Notes under the pieces: generated by a model
Told to the model about the DNA's origin: nothing
The model's database searches: none
Seen by the model: only the letters and a program-made list of their open reading frames with translations
Made by a program: the position numbers and the translations under genes
Assembly: GCA_014879445.1 (NCBI GenBank)
Contig: JACSSC010000021.1
Coordinates: forward strand, 1-61,964
Origin: Candidatus Competibacteraceae bacterium
GTDB taxonomy: Bacteria; Bacteroidota; Bacteroidia; CAIKAF01
Reading direction: 5' to 3'
Length of the DNA stretch: 61,964 bases
Part shown: in pieces, positions 19,359 through 27,644 of the stretch
Layout of the letters: each line of letters begins with the position of its first letter
Position numbering within the stretch: the first letter of the stretch is position 1

Positions 19359-20426
19359 ATGAAATATAAACGTAAAATATTAATCACAGGAGGAGCAGGA
19401 TTTATCGGCTCACATGTTGTAAGATTATTTGTAAATAAGTATCCTGAATATTTGATTTTTAATCTTGATAATCTTACTTACGCAGGCAATCTTGAAAACT
19501 TACAAGATGTTGAATCTGCCGACAATTACAGATTTGAGAAAGGTGACATTAATGATTTGTCTTTGGTATCCGAACTTTTTCATCAAATGCAATTTGATGG
19601 AGTCATACATCTAGCTGCAGAGTCGCATGTTGACCGTTCAATACACAATCCTATGGCATTTATCCATACAAATATTCTCGGAACTGTAAACCTGATGAAT
19701 GCTGCACGTGAAATATGGAATGATGATTTGTCCAAACGCTTCTATCATGTTTCAACTGATGAGGTGTATGGTTCACTTGACGAAACAGGATTCTTTACTG
19801 AAGAAACGCCTTACGATCCTCAAAGTCCCTACTCTGCATCAAAAGCATCTTCTGATCATTTTGTTCGTGCTTATATAAACACATATGGATTCCCTGCACT
19901 AATAACAAATTGCTCAAATAATTATGGGCCCAATCAATTTCCGGAAAAACTTATCCCATTATTTATTCACAATATTAAACACAACAAGCCCTTGCCTGTG
20001 TATGGCGACGGAAACTATACACGCGACTGGTTATATGTAGAAGATCATGCACTCGCCATTGATACAGTTTTTCATCACGGCAAAACAGGCGAAACATATA
20101 ATATTGGCGGTAACAACGAATGGAAAAACATTGATCTTGTCCGTTTGCTCTGTCAAATCATGGATAAAGAAACCGGCATGCCTGAAAACACGGCCAACAA
20201 ACTCATCACTTTCGTGAAAGACCGGCCCGGACATGATAAACGCTATGCCATTGATGCATCAAAAATCAAGAATGAACTCGGATGGCAACCCTCACTCCAT
20301 TTCGAACAGGGATTGCTACTGACAGTCAGATGGTATTTAAACAATCATGAATGGTTGCAACGTGTTACATCTGGTGAATATCAGCAATATTACGATAAAC
20401 AATATCGAGGCAGATTCGAATCTTAA
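19359..20426 (+). CDS. rfbB: dTDP-glucose 4,6-dehydratase
   Basis: A 355-residue extended SDR enzyme forming dTDP-4-keto-6-deoxyglucose. [15 protein letters not shown] lies at about residues 10-24, the STDEVYGSL segment carries the active-site Asp/Glu, and [15 protein letters not shown] the catalytic Tyr/Lys; NCSNNYGP and [10 protein letters not shown] are typical of RmlB. The ATG at 19359 is chosen over an upstream TTG at 19335 that overlaps wbpA. rmlA, rmlC and rmlD are absent from the window, so the final sugar (rhamnose or another 6-deoxyhexose) is unknown. It ends 22 bases from a convergent T9SS cargo gene. Confidence 0.93.
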   Translation: MKYKRKILITGGAGFIGSHVVRLFVNKYPEYLIFNLDNLTYAGNLENLQDVESADNYRFEKGDINDLSLVSELFHQMQFDGVIHLAAESHVDRSIHNPMAFIHTNILGTVNLMNAAREIWNDDLSKRFYHVSTDEVYGSLDETGFFTEETPYDPQSPYSASKASSDHFVRAYINTYGFPALITNCSNNYGPNQFPEKLIPLFIHNIKHNKPLPVYGDGNYTRDWLYVEDHALAIDTVFHHGKTGETYNIGGNNEWKNIDLVRLLCQIMDKETGMPENTANKLITFVKDRPGHDKRYAIDASKIKNELGWQPSLHFEQGLLLTVRWYLNNHEWLQRVTSGEYQQYYDKQYRGRFES

Positions 20427-20448
20427 TTGACTATTGATAACTGTATTA

Positions 20449-21432
20449 TTATTCAATGATAATCAGCTTACCAATTCCTGATCCACCATTTATATATTGG
20501 GTAAAGCAATAAGTTCCTGCAGGTAGTCCTTCAATAGAAAGTATGTGTGTATGAATGCCAGAAGATAAATATATTTCAGGAAAATTACGAACGATTCTAC
20601 CTTGCATATCATAAAGCACCATACCGGTTGATGCAGGTTTCTCCAGTTCAGTTTCGACATATAAAAATGATGAAGCAGGATTGGGATAAACATGTAACTT
20701 AAAACCATGCACAAAAGGAGCTTCATGAAAACTAAGATTAGACATATCAACTAAAGGAAAAACAGCAAGGTCAACATCCAGGCCCCAATTATTCAACAGC
20801 GTATTCCATGAGCCCTGCCAATATTCCCAGCTAAGCGAAGGGATAGGAGGGTCTCCGTCGGTAGAAGAAAAAAGCGCAAGTGTATCTTTGATATGCAAAT
20901 GATCAAATCGAATTCCTACTGCATAATTATGATAAACTATAAATGATGGGAAAGTCCATACATTAACTCCAGTTGCAAAATATTGAGAAGTATCAATATC
21001 AGCAATCAATACTTTTTTTGACTGAAGTATTGTATGAGGTACAAAACGTCCAATTCCATTAATCACAGCAGAACTATCCATATTATAAAATACAAAATCA
21101 ACAGAAGAACTGTCGGTTGATGCCGATTGTTGATTTTTGTATGCAAACCAAAACAAGACCCCTTCGATGGTATATGAAGTATCCACATCAAACTCTTGCA
21201 CTTTGGCCAGCTCATTATATCCACTATTCCCGCTGGCAAAACCTCCTGTTGGTGCAGCATACAGCGTTGCAACAGCACTGTCAAAATGTTCTGTAATCGT
21301 ATCAGTAATCGATTTCACCTGCGCTTCATGATACATAAAACCAGTATGAAAAGTGGGGATAAAACCCTTTTGAGCCACTAAATCAGATACACAGCATACG
21401 CTAATGAGGATAAACCAAAAGCTTTTTGACAT
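20449..21432 (-). CDS. Secreted protein with T9SS C-terminal sorting domain (pair member 2)
   Basis: A 327-residue protein with a signal peptide (about 1-20, ending DLVAQ) and a type A T9SS sorting domain over the last 75 or so residues: HVYPNPASSFLYVE, then VLYDMQGRIV, then GLPAGTYCF and a short charged tail. The central 230 residues are beta-rich with no enzyme motif recognised. The ATG at 21432 lies inside the end of the upstream cargo gene, overlapping it by 32 bases in another frame, which suggests translational coupling. It probably reaches the cell surface or medium through the T9SS; function unknown. Confidence 0.8.
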   Translation of the reverse strand: MSKSFWFILISVCCVSDLVAQKGFIPTFHTGFMYHEAQVKSITDTITEHFDSAVATLYAAPTGGFASGNSGYNELAKVQEFDVDTSYTIEGVLFWFAYKNQQSASTDSSSVDFVFYNMDSSAVINGIGRFVPHTILQSKKVLIADIDTSQYFATGVNVWTFPSFIVYHNYAVGIRFDHLHIKDTLALFSSTDGDPPIPSLSWEYWQGSWNTLLNNWGLDVDLAVFPLVDMSNLSFHEAPFVHGFKLHVYPNPASSFLYVETELEKPASTGMVLYDMQGRIVRNFPEIYLSSGIHTHILSIEGLPAGTYCFTQYINGGSGIGKLIIIE

Positions 21433-22489
21433 AAGAATAATTTTCTGTTTCAATAATAAGAATATGCAAACCAGACGGAATATTTTGTAAATCAATTACA
21501 CCGCCAATCAAAGGGCTTACTTCAAAATGTTGTCCCTGCAAATTACATATCTTAACTGTATGAATGGGTAGATTGGAATTAATGTAAACGTGGGATTTTG
21601 CAGGATTGGGATATATCTTCAATGATTCATCATCAATCGGTATAACGCCAATATCGGGAGAAGTAAGTTGAATAGCAATAGACCAGTTTTGAATATAATT
21701 TCTGCCATCAATAAGCGAATCAAACATCAGGTTCGCATTGCAATCATAATATAAATCGCCACCTGCTGATGTTGGCAAAAGAAGATTAAAACCTGTCCAA
21801 AACGCATAACTATTAGGATAGAAAGCCGACCATTGCGCTGCATCAAAATTGGCGCATTGGTTATTAAACGCAAAACCGGCTACAACCCCCAATGTGTCTT
21901 GTAATGGAGCACGATACCTGATGCGAATACCAAAGAGTGTGTCAGCAGGTAAAACAATTTGTGGTGCTAAGGAAATCCATACAGGTTGTTTCCAATCATT
22001 ACCGGGCGAAAGAGATGATGAGAAAACCAATACCTGTTGCCAAAAAACATGCTGCGTAGGATGAGATTGCATATCCAGCGCAACCAAATCTATCCATAGT
22101 GTATCATTCAATCCTGAGTAATTAACGTGTCCTGCCTGAATCCAAATTGAATCTAGAGAAACTACAGATAGCGATGAGTATGAGAATCCGTATGTATTAG
22201 TAGGATCAATCAATGTATCAAACTTAACAATCAAATATGAAAGCAAAGAATCCGTTGACAATGAATCATAATAACTATTAATAGGCCAAATTGCACGATT
22301 GTACCACGAAGCACCTGCTATCAATTCATCAGACACATCATAATTCACAATTAAGCTTCCGCCTGATTTATTGTATTGCAAAAATGGCGAACAAGAATTA
22401 GGTATAATCGGTTGATTAGACGATGGCCACGGTTGCCCATACAATAACCCAGCTAAAAGCCATAAATGAAATAAAAAACCATACTTCAT
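21401..22489 (-). CDS. Secreted protein with T9SS C-terminal sorting domain (pair member 1)
   Basis: A 362-residue exported protein. The signal peptide covers about residues 1-18 (LWLLAGLLYGQ); beta-rich middle regions of unknown function follow. The T9SS type A sorting domain at the C-terminus has KIYPNPAKSHVYIN, VKICNLQGQ and NIPSGLHILII, ending LLVYPH. The ATG at 22489 gives a normal signal peptide; a longer in-frame start would add an unlikely N-terminus. The downstream paralog-like gene begins within its last 32 bases. The two proteins share layout (signal, beta-sandwich-like body, CTD) and may be secreted together. No catalytic residues identified. Confidence 0.8.
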   Translation of the reverse strand: MKYGFLFHLWLLAGLLYGQPWPSSNQPIIPNSCSPFLQYNKSGGSLIVNYDVSDELIAGASWYNRAIWPINSYYDSLSTDSLLSYLIVKFDTLIDPTNTYGFSYSSLSVVSLDSIWIQAGHVNYSGLNDTLWIDLVALDMQSHPTQHVFWQQVLVFSSSLSPGNDWKQPVWISLAPQIVLPADTLFGIRIRYRAPLQDTLGVVAGFAFNNQCANFDAAQWSAFYPNSYAFWTGFNLLLPTSAGGDLYYDCNANLMFDSLIDGRNYIQNWSIAIQLTSPDIGVIPIDDESLKIYPNPAKSHVYINSNLPIHTVKICNLQGQHFEVSPLIGGVIDLQNIPSGLHILIIETENYSYVKKLLVYPH

Positions 22490-22634
22490 GAGACAAAGTA
22501 ACGAATTAATAGCCAAAATATCGCAAACTGTTAGGCAATACAACATTTTTTAAACACCTGATGATAAACATCCATAACTGCCTAAGAAAAAGAAATAACA
22601 GGATTTTTATATTTTTACAAGATAAACTATACAA

Positions 22635-23594
22635 ATGCATCATCATTGGCACTTCTCAAACAATTGCAACATAAAACCAGTTGGCCGATTGATTTTGATA
22701 TTATTTGTAATGTTTATTAAATTTTATTCTATTACTGCACAAACTGATACCACTACGTCTGTGGTTATAAAAACTCCCCGTTGGCGACTTCCATTTGTAC
22801 TTAGCACGGGCGCATCCGTATTTGCGGGTTCAATCACAGGACTTAACTATTTATGGTATGAAGGATATCCACGTAGTTCCTTTCATGTATTCAATGACAA
22901 TCATGAATGGATGGGTATGGACAAAGCCGGGCATGCATATACAGCATACGTAAGTGGGGCAATATGTTCTGACCTGCTGAGATGGGCCGGCGTAAAAAGA
23001 AAAACAGCGATATGGACAGGAGGCACAGCAGGATTTGTATATCTAAGTGCCATTGAAATATTAGATGGATTTTCAGAACAATGGGGATTCAGTTGGGGAG
23101 ATATGATTGCCAATGCAAGTGGTTCGGCTTTGTATATCACACAACAGCTCCTATGGGATGAGCAACGGTTTCAATTCAAATTCTCATACTGGCCTAGTGA
23201 ATATCCTAAACAAAGACCGGAATTGTTGGGAAGTAATTTTGCAGAAAACATCCTTAAGGATTACAACGCACAAACCTATTGGCTGAGTTGTAATATATGG
23301 TCGTTTCTGCCTAATCGCAATCAACGCAAATTCCCTAAATGGCTCAATGTATCGGTTGGATATGGTGCTAATGGTATGCTAGGAGGGGCTTTCAATCCAA
23401 TTCCATTTGAACATATTCAACGCTATCATCAGTTTTATTTATCACTTGATTTAGACCTAACCAAAATCCCAACCCGTTCAAAAGCAGTTCGAACATTACT
23501 CAAAACGCTCAATTACATTAAATTTCCGGCTCCCACCCTTGAATTCACTACTCATCCCGATTATCCAGTTCGTTTCCACTGGCTGATGTTTTAA
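22635..23594 (+). CDS. DUF2279 family exported protein
   Basis: A 319-residue protein with an N-terminal hydrophobic export/anchor segment (residues about 17-36, ending ITAQ). The DUF2279 hallmark follows: NDNHEWMGMDKAGHAYTAY, then a membrane-associated helix with SAIEILDGFSEQWGFSWGD and ANASGSALY. This pattern of conserved Asp, His, Glu and Trp resembles YfiM-like envelope proteins. The C-terminal third is beta-rich and aromatic (WLNVSVGYGANGMLGGAF), possibly a barrel-like region. It is divergent from the T9SS cargo pair. Function in Bacteroidota is not established; I can only say it is an envelope protein. Confidence 0.72.
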   Translation: MHHHWHFSNNCNIKPVGRLILILFVMFIKFYSITAQTDTTTSVVIKTPRWRLPFVLSTGASVFAGSITGLNYLWYEGYPRSSFHVFNDNHEWMGMDKAGHAYTAYVSGAICSDLLRWAGVKRKTAIWTGGTAGFVYLSAIEILDGFSEQWGFSWGDMIANASGSALYITQQLLWDEQRFQFKFSYWPSEYPKQRPELLGSNFAENILKDYNAQTYWLSCNIWSFLPNRNQRKFPKWLNVSVGYGANGMLGGAFNPIPFEHIQRYHQFYLSLDLDLTKIPTRSKAVRTLLKTLNYIKFPAPTLEFTTHPDYPVRFHWLMF

Positions 23595-23679
23595 ATCAAA
23601 AACAGAATAATTAATTAGAATAAATTTTCATACTATTATTCATTAAATGAGAAGGTCTATAATTCTCAATTAAATGAAA

Positions 23680-23705
23680 TATGCCCGAACTGTTATTCGG
23701 GCATA
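23680..23705 (-). terminator. Hairpin terminator for the DUF4412 gene
   Basis: A perfect 10-bp stem (TATGCCCGAA / TTCGGGCATA, 6-base loop) lies in the convergent gap between the DUF2279 and DUF4412 genes. Read on the minus strand it is followed by a moderately T-rich stretch, so it mainly serves the minus-strand gene; it could also stop plus-strand transcripts. Confidence 0.65.
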
Positions 23706-23724
23706 TAAAAAAGATTGGAATATA

Positions 23725-24429
23725 TTAATTTGATCCACCCATCATTTCGGCCATTTTAAGCATGGCTGGCAATCCTTCCTCACGCTTGTAAGAAGCGGGC
23801 AATTCAAACTCTTTATCATCTGGTATCTTCGTTTCCAAATTAACCGCAGTCATGGTCATTGTCATAGAGGAACCTTGGGCTTTGGAAACAATCATCATTT
23901 TTAATGGGAATCCTTCAACTCCATCATATTGATACTGGCCTGCACCCCATTTTTTATTTCCTTTAGCATCCACTTTAAGGTCTTTAGTAGCCCATACATA
24001 TATGGTAGATTGTTCTCCTTGTTTATCTTTTTCAGTAAGTACTTTAAATTTTTGACATGTATAACCTAAAATTTTTGCTGTTTCGTTTTCTTTGGTAACA
24101 GTTGGCTTTTCGCCTGCATCAGATTTATCAGAACTTTCTTTTGGGGTATATGCATTAATGGTTTTTGTTGAATGGTTCACGAAATACGTTTTTCCATCAC
24201 CTTTTGTAACCACATCTCCCAACATATTTCCCATCATGCCTCCTTCTTGAACAAATTTAGATTCTTTACCTTTAAACAACATTCTGTAGTGAGAAGGAAA
24301 GAAAGCTTTCGACTCTTCTATTTCCTTACTTCCAGAAATCTGGATACTGTATTTGATTTCTCCAACTGATTGTGAAAACACTGCTGCCGAAGCTAATACA
24401 AAGACAACTGATAAAAATAAGTTTTTCAT
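23725..24429 (-). CDS. DUF4412-like secreted protein
   Basis: A 234-residue exported protein with signal peptide 1-20 (ASAAVFSQ) and a periplasmic/outer-membrane-associated body resembling DUF4412/GLPGLI proteins: a KYSIQISGSKE opening strand, a Met/Gly-rich MMGNMLGD segment, and ILGYTCQKFKVL followed by IYVWATKDL. The C-terminus is Met-rich (MLKMAEMMGGSN), which could bind metal but this is speculation. ATG 24429 is used because it gives a clean signal peptide and lies 17 bases from a perfect -7 box. Function unknown. Confidence 0.7.
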   Translation of the reverse strand: MKNLFLSVVFVLASAAVFSQSVGEIKYSIQISGSKEIEESKAFFPSHYRMLFKGKESKFVQEGGMMGNMLGDVVTKGDGKTYFVNHSTKTINAYTPKESSDKSDAGEKPTVTKENETAKILGYTCQKFKVLTEKDKQGEQSTIYVWATKDLKVDAKGNKKWGAGQYQYDGVEGFPLKMMIVSKAQGSSMTMTMTAVNLETKIPDDKEFELPASYKREEGLPAMLKMAEMMGGSN

Positions 24430-24446
24430 ATACTGATTATTTTTTT

Positions 24447-24454
24447 CAAATGTA
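24447..24454 (-). promoter_or_regulatory. -7 box of DUF4412-like gene
   Basis: On the minus strand TACATTTG, a perfect TAnnTTTG, ends 17 bases before the ATG at 24429. TTGTTG lies upstream at a slightly short spacing (about 13-16 bases). Confidence 0.6.
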
Positions 24455-24566
24455 CACAAGATATTATCAACAACCGTACCTCGATTATTAAAAAATAAAA
24501 AATTGGAAGTATAAAATTGTCATGGAGCCATATTCTGCTCTTAAAAACTTAGCTATCAAAGCACAA

Positions 24567-25724
24567 CTATAATGTTCCTCTTCTTTCCTGTTCTCTTTCA
24601 ATACTTTCAAACAGGGCTTTAAAATTGCCGGCACCAAACCCTTTGGCTCCCATTCGCTGAATAATTTCAAAAAACAGAGTTGGCCTGTTCTCTATTGGCT
24701 TCGTAAAAATTTGCAGCAGATATCCTTCTTCATCGGCATCAACCAGTATGCCTAGTTTATGCAATTCGGAAATATCTTCTTTCAACATGTTCATGTGTTT
24801 GCCAAGGCGTTGAGGAATCTCCTCGTAATAGGATGATGGTGGCGCCGAAAGAAATTCAACTCCTCTTTCACGCAGAGCTGTTACTGTGCTTAAGATATCC
24901 TGAGTAGCGACAGCTATGTGTTGGCAGCCGGGGCCTTCATAAAAATCGAGATATTCTTCAATCTGAGATTTCTTTTTGCCTTTAGCAGGTTCATTAATCG
25001 GAAATTTGATACGACCATTTCCATTACTCATCACTTTGCTCATCAATGCTGAATATTCGGTATGAATCGTTTTATCATCGAAAGAAAGAAAGTTTACAAA
25101 ACCCATTACATCCTCATACCATTTCACCCATGCATTCATTTCACCCCAGCCCACATTTCCTACCATATGGTCTATATATCTTAACCCTACAACTGGGGGA
25201 TTATAATCAGTTTTCCAAGATTGGAATCCGGGCAAGAAAGCCCCATTGTAGTTTTTTCTTTCAACAAAGACATGTACGGTATCGCCGTAGGTATGAATGC
25301 CTGAACGAACGACCACTCCCAGTTCATCTTTTTCGATTATGGGCTCCATAAACGAAATAGCTCCACGGCTTGTGGTTTCTTCCCATGCCTTACGAGCATC
25401 TTCCACCCAAAGTGCAATTACTTTAACCCCGTCACCATGTTTTTGAACATGTTGTGCTATAGGAGAGTCACTATGAAGAGAGGATGTTAGTACTATTCTA
25501 ATTTTATCCTGAACAACTACATAGGATGTACGGTCTGTCATTCCGGTTTCTAATCCTGCATAAGCCAATGATTGAAAACCAAAGGCCGCTTTGTAGTAAT
25601 GAGCGGCTTGCAATGCATTACCTACATAAAACTCAACATAATCAGTGCCCATAAGAGGTAAAAAATCCTGAGCGCCATCAAAAATTTTCTCAAGTCCGTA
25701 TTCTACAGGTTTCATTTGCATCAT
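24567..25724 (-). CDS. hppD: 4-hydroxyphenylpyruvate dioxygenase
   Basis: A 385-residue Fe(II) enzyme of the vicinal-oxygen-chelate superfamily converting 4-hydroxyphenylpyruvate to homogentisate. The N-terminal VOC half starts VEFYVGNALQAAHYYKAAFG. The catalytic C-terminal half carries the His of RYIDHMVGNV, the His of GCQHIAVAT and the Glu of LFFEIIQRMGA as the expected iron ligands, with YLLQIFTKP before the last one. The C-terminal helix (GFGAGNFKALFESIEREQ) that closes the active site is intact. The product is the substrate of hmgA at 9634. It is monocistronic or loosely linked to tag upstream. Confidence 0.95.
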   Translation of the reverse strand: MMQMKPVEYGLEKIFDGAQDFLPLMGTDYVEFYVGNALQAAHYYKAAFGFQSLAYAGLETGMTDRTSYVVVQDKIRIVLTSSLHSDSPIAQHVQKHGDGVKVIALWVEDARKAWEETTSRGAISFMEPIIEKDELGVVVRSGIHTYGDTVHVFVERKNYNGAFLPGFQSWKTDYNPPVVGLRYIDHMVGNVGWGEMNAWVKWYEDVMGFVNFLSFDDKTIHTEYSALMSKVMSNGNGRIKFPINEPAKGKKKSQIEEYLDFYEGPGCQHIAVATQDILSTVTALRERGVEFLSAPPSSYYEEIPQRLGKHMNMLKEDISELHKLGILVDADEEGYLLQIFTKPIENRPTLFFEIIQRMGAKGFGAGNFKALFESIEREQERRGTL

Positions 25725-25787
25725 TATTTTATAAATAGTAAAAACACAAAATGTCGTTACGAAATAACAAAGAAAAGCATAAAATGT

Positions 25788-26366
25788 TCATGATAGGAGT
25801 TGTGCATGTCTGAAGCAATCGGTAGAGTGGTCATTAACCATACCTATTGCTTGCATAAAAGCATAACAAACAACAGGACCGGCGAATGCGAAGCCCAGTT
25901 TCCGCATTTCTCGGCTCATACATTCGGACTCAAAAGAAACTGTCGGAATAGTTTGGCCGGGTTTAATTTGATTTTGCAATGTTTTTTCATTCGTAAATTG
26001 CCAGATGAAATGGTTGAATCCGCCGGGCATTTTTTGCACATTCAGAAAAGCCCTCGCATTGGTAATAGCCCCCTGTATCTTTGAGCGATTACGAATAATG
26101 CCAGGATTCTGCATTAATAATAAGACATCCGATTCTTTCATTGCCGCAACCATTTCAGGATCAAACTGACAAAAGGCATCGCGAAAATTCTGTCGTTTTC
26201 GTATGATTGTTGTCCAGCTCAGTCCGGGCTGAAATGTATCAAGTAATAAAAATTCAAATAATTTTCTTTCATCATGCAGGGGCACGCCCCATTCAGTATC
26301 ATGATACAGAATTTCTTCAGGAGATCTCAAGCACCAGGCACATCGAACCGGGTTGAAAGCATCCAT
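25788..26366 (-). CDS. tag: DNA-3-methyladenine glycosylase I
   Basis: A 192-residue base-excision repair glycosylase removing 3-methyladenine. The N-terminus has RCAWCLRSPEEILYHDTEWG, supplying the first Cys and His of the Tag zinc site; the C-terminal HSTDCFRHAQLL gives the second His and Cys. The helix-hairpin-helix core includes LSWTTIIRKRQNFR and NPGIIRNRSKI. The start at ATG 26366 lies 2 bases past the ilvE stop; an in-frame ATG at 26393 would overlap ilvE by 25 bases and is the alternative. Co-transcription with ilvE is likely though no functional link is evident. Confidence 0.93.
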   Translation of the reverse strand: MDAFNPVRCAWCLRSPEEILYHDTEWGVPLHDERKLFEFLLLDTFQPGLSWTTIIRKRQNFRDAFCQFDPEMVAAMKESDVLLLMQNPGIIRNRSKIQGAITNARAFLNVQKMPGGFNHFIWQFTNEKTLQNQIKPGQTIPTVSFESECMSREMRKLGFAFAGPVVCYAFMQAIGMVNDHSTDCFRHAQLLS

Positions 26367-26368
26367 AT

Positions 26369-27448
26369 TTAACGGGGTAAGCGGTAAGTCCATTCAAAAA
26401 TGTCGTCTGCTTTACCTGTTCTGATATCGGAGAGGAAACGTGCGATATCGTTTGAGAGTTGTCGCGTTTTGATATCAGGTAATACCCTATCAACGCCACG
26501 AATGTTTACCAATTCGACATGTGCAATCGTAGCAGCAGTTCCGGCACCAAACATATCAGTAAGTGCCCCCGACTGAATGGCATCATCCAATTCATCTACA
26601 GAAATGGCTCTTTCCTCTACCGGAACTCTCCAATGTCGGGCAACTTGAATAATACTGTCGCGAGTAATTCCTGATAATATCGTATCACTTTCGAGCGATG
26701 GTGTGATTAGCTTACCATTCATCACAAAGAAAATATTCATCGTACCCGATTCTTCAATAAATTGATGTGTAGATGAATCTGTCCATAGTTGTTGAGAGTA
26801 TCCTTTAAGCTGACCCAATTTAGCTGGATATAAAGCAGCAGCATAGTTGCCTGCCGCTTTAGCAGTACCTGTTCCGCCCTTTGTAGCTCTTGAATAATGG
26901 GTTTCGAGCATTAATTTAACAGGAGAATTATAATAATTACCAACAGGAGAAGTAAAAATCATAAAAGTATATTCTTGGGCAGGTCGAACACCCAAAATTG
27001 CCTCTGAAGCAAACATAAAGGGTCGGATATAGAGAGAATGGCCTTCTCTTCCTGACACCCATTCTCTGTCAATATCAATAAGAGTAGAAAGGGCATCCAT
27101 AAAATATTCCTCAGGAATGGTAGCCATGCATAATCGCTCAGCAGAACGGTTTAATCTGCGTGCATTTTCCCATGGTCGGAATAAAAGGATATCACCATTA
27201 TCTGCTCGATATGCTTTCATGCCCTCAAATATACTTTGTCCGTAATGCAAAGCTGCCATTGATGGATGCATACTTATGGGGCCAAAAGGGAGAATCCGAA
27301 AATCACTCCATGCCTCGTTGCGAAATAACGCAGAGAACATGTGATCGCCAAAATATTTGCCAAAAGGCAACTGGTCAAAATCTACCTTATGAATGGATGA
27401 ATGAGAGGTTTTTTCAATTTGAATGTTCAAAGAATCTGTAGTGGTCAT
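26369..27448 (-). CDS. ilvE: Branched-chain amino acid aminotransferase
   Basis: A 359-residue fold-type IV PLP transaminase for leucine, isoleucine and valine. HYGQSIFEGMKAYR and FRPWENARRLNRSAERLCM mark the N-terminal domain; the PLP lysine sits in GTAKAAGNYAAAL; EESGTMNIFFV and SDTILSGITRDSIIQVAR follow, as in eukaryote-like BCATs common in Bacteroidota. The ATG at 27448 is chosen because a perfect -7 box (27484-27491) lies just upstream and an apparent longer in-frame start (TTG at 27514) would lie upstream of that box. It precedes tag by 2 bases. Confidence 0.94.
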   Translation of the reverse strand: MTTTDSLNIQIEKTSHSSIHKVDFDQLPFGKYFGDHMFSALFRNEAWSDFRILPFGPISMHPSMAALHYGQSIFEGMKAYRADNGDILLFRPWENARRLNRSAERLCMATIPEEYFMDALSTLIDIDREWVSGREGHSLYIRPFMFASEAILGVRPAQEYTFMIFTSPVGNYYNSPVKLMLETHYSRATKGGTGTAKAAGNYAAALYPAKLGQLKGYSQQLWTDSSTHQFIEESGTMNIFFVMNGKLITPSLESDTILSGITRDSIIQVARHWRVPVEERAISVDELDDAIQSGALTDMFGAGTAATIAHVELVNIRGVDRVLPDIKTRQLSNDIARFLSDIRTGKADDIFEWTYRLPR

Positions 27449-27483
27449 GAGACAAATGCTTTCAATTTTCGTTCTACAATTTT

Positions 27484-27491
27484 CAAATATA
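27484..27491 (-). promoter_or_regulatory. -7 box of ilvE-tag
   Basis: TATATTTG on the minus strand is a perfect TAnnTTTG, 35 bases before the ilvE ATG. It sits in the divergent gap shared with the RND exporter gene. Confidence 0.65.
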
Positions 27492-27644
27492 ATCTTTTTG
27501 AGTAATACACCCAAAAAATTATTAATTTTTGTATCATAAGGTGATTATAATGTATTTGCTTATACAGTATTTGAAAGATGATTCAGGTAAAATGTTTGCA
27601 AAAACGGAGAATGTAATTACATTCGTTGCGACTGATAAAAAAAG

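Noticed and set aside
19359-20426. dTDP-rhamnose pathway
   Set aside because: Only rmlB is present; rmlA, rmlC and rmlD are not in the window, so the end product cannot be named.
22531-22585. TTAGGCA/TGCCTAA inverted repeat upstream of the DUF2279 gene
   Set aside because: Seven bases with a 41-base spacer in AT-rich DNA is likely chance.
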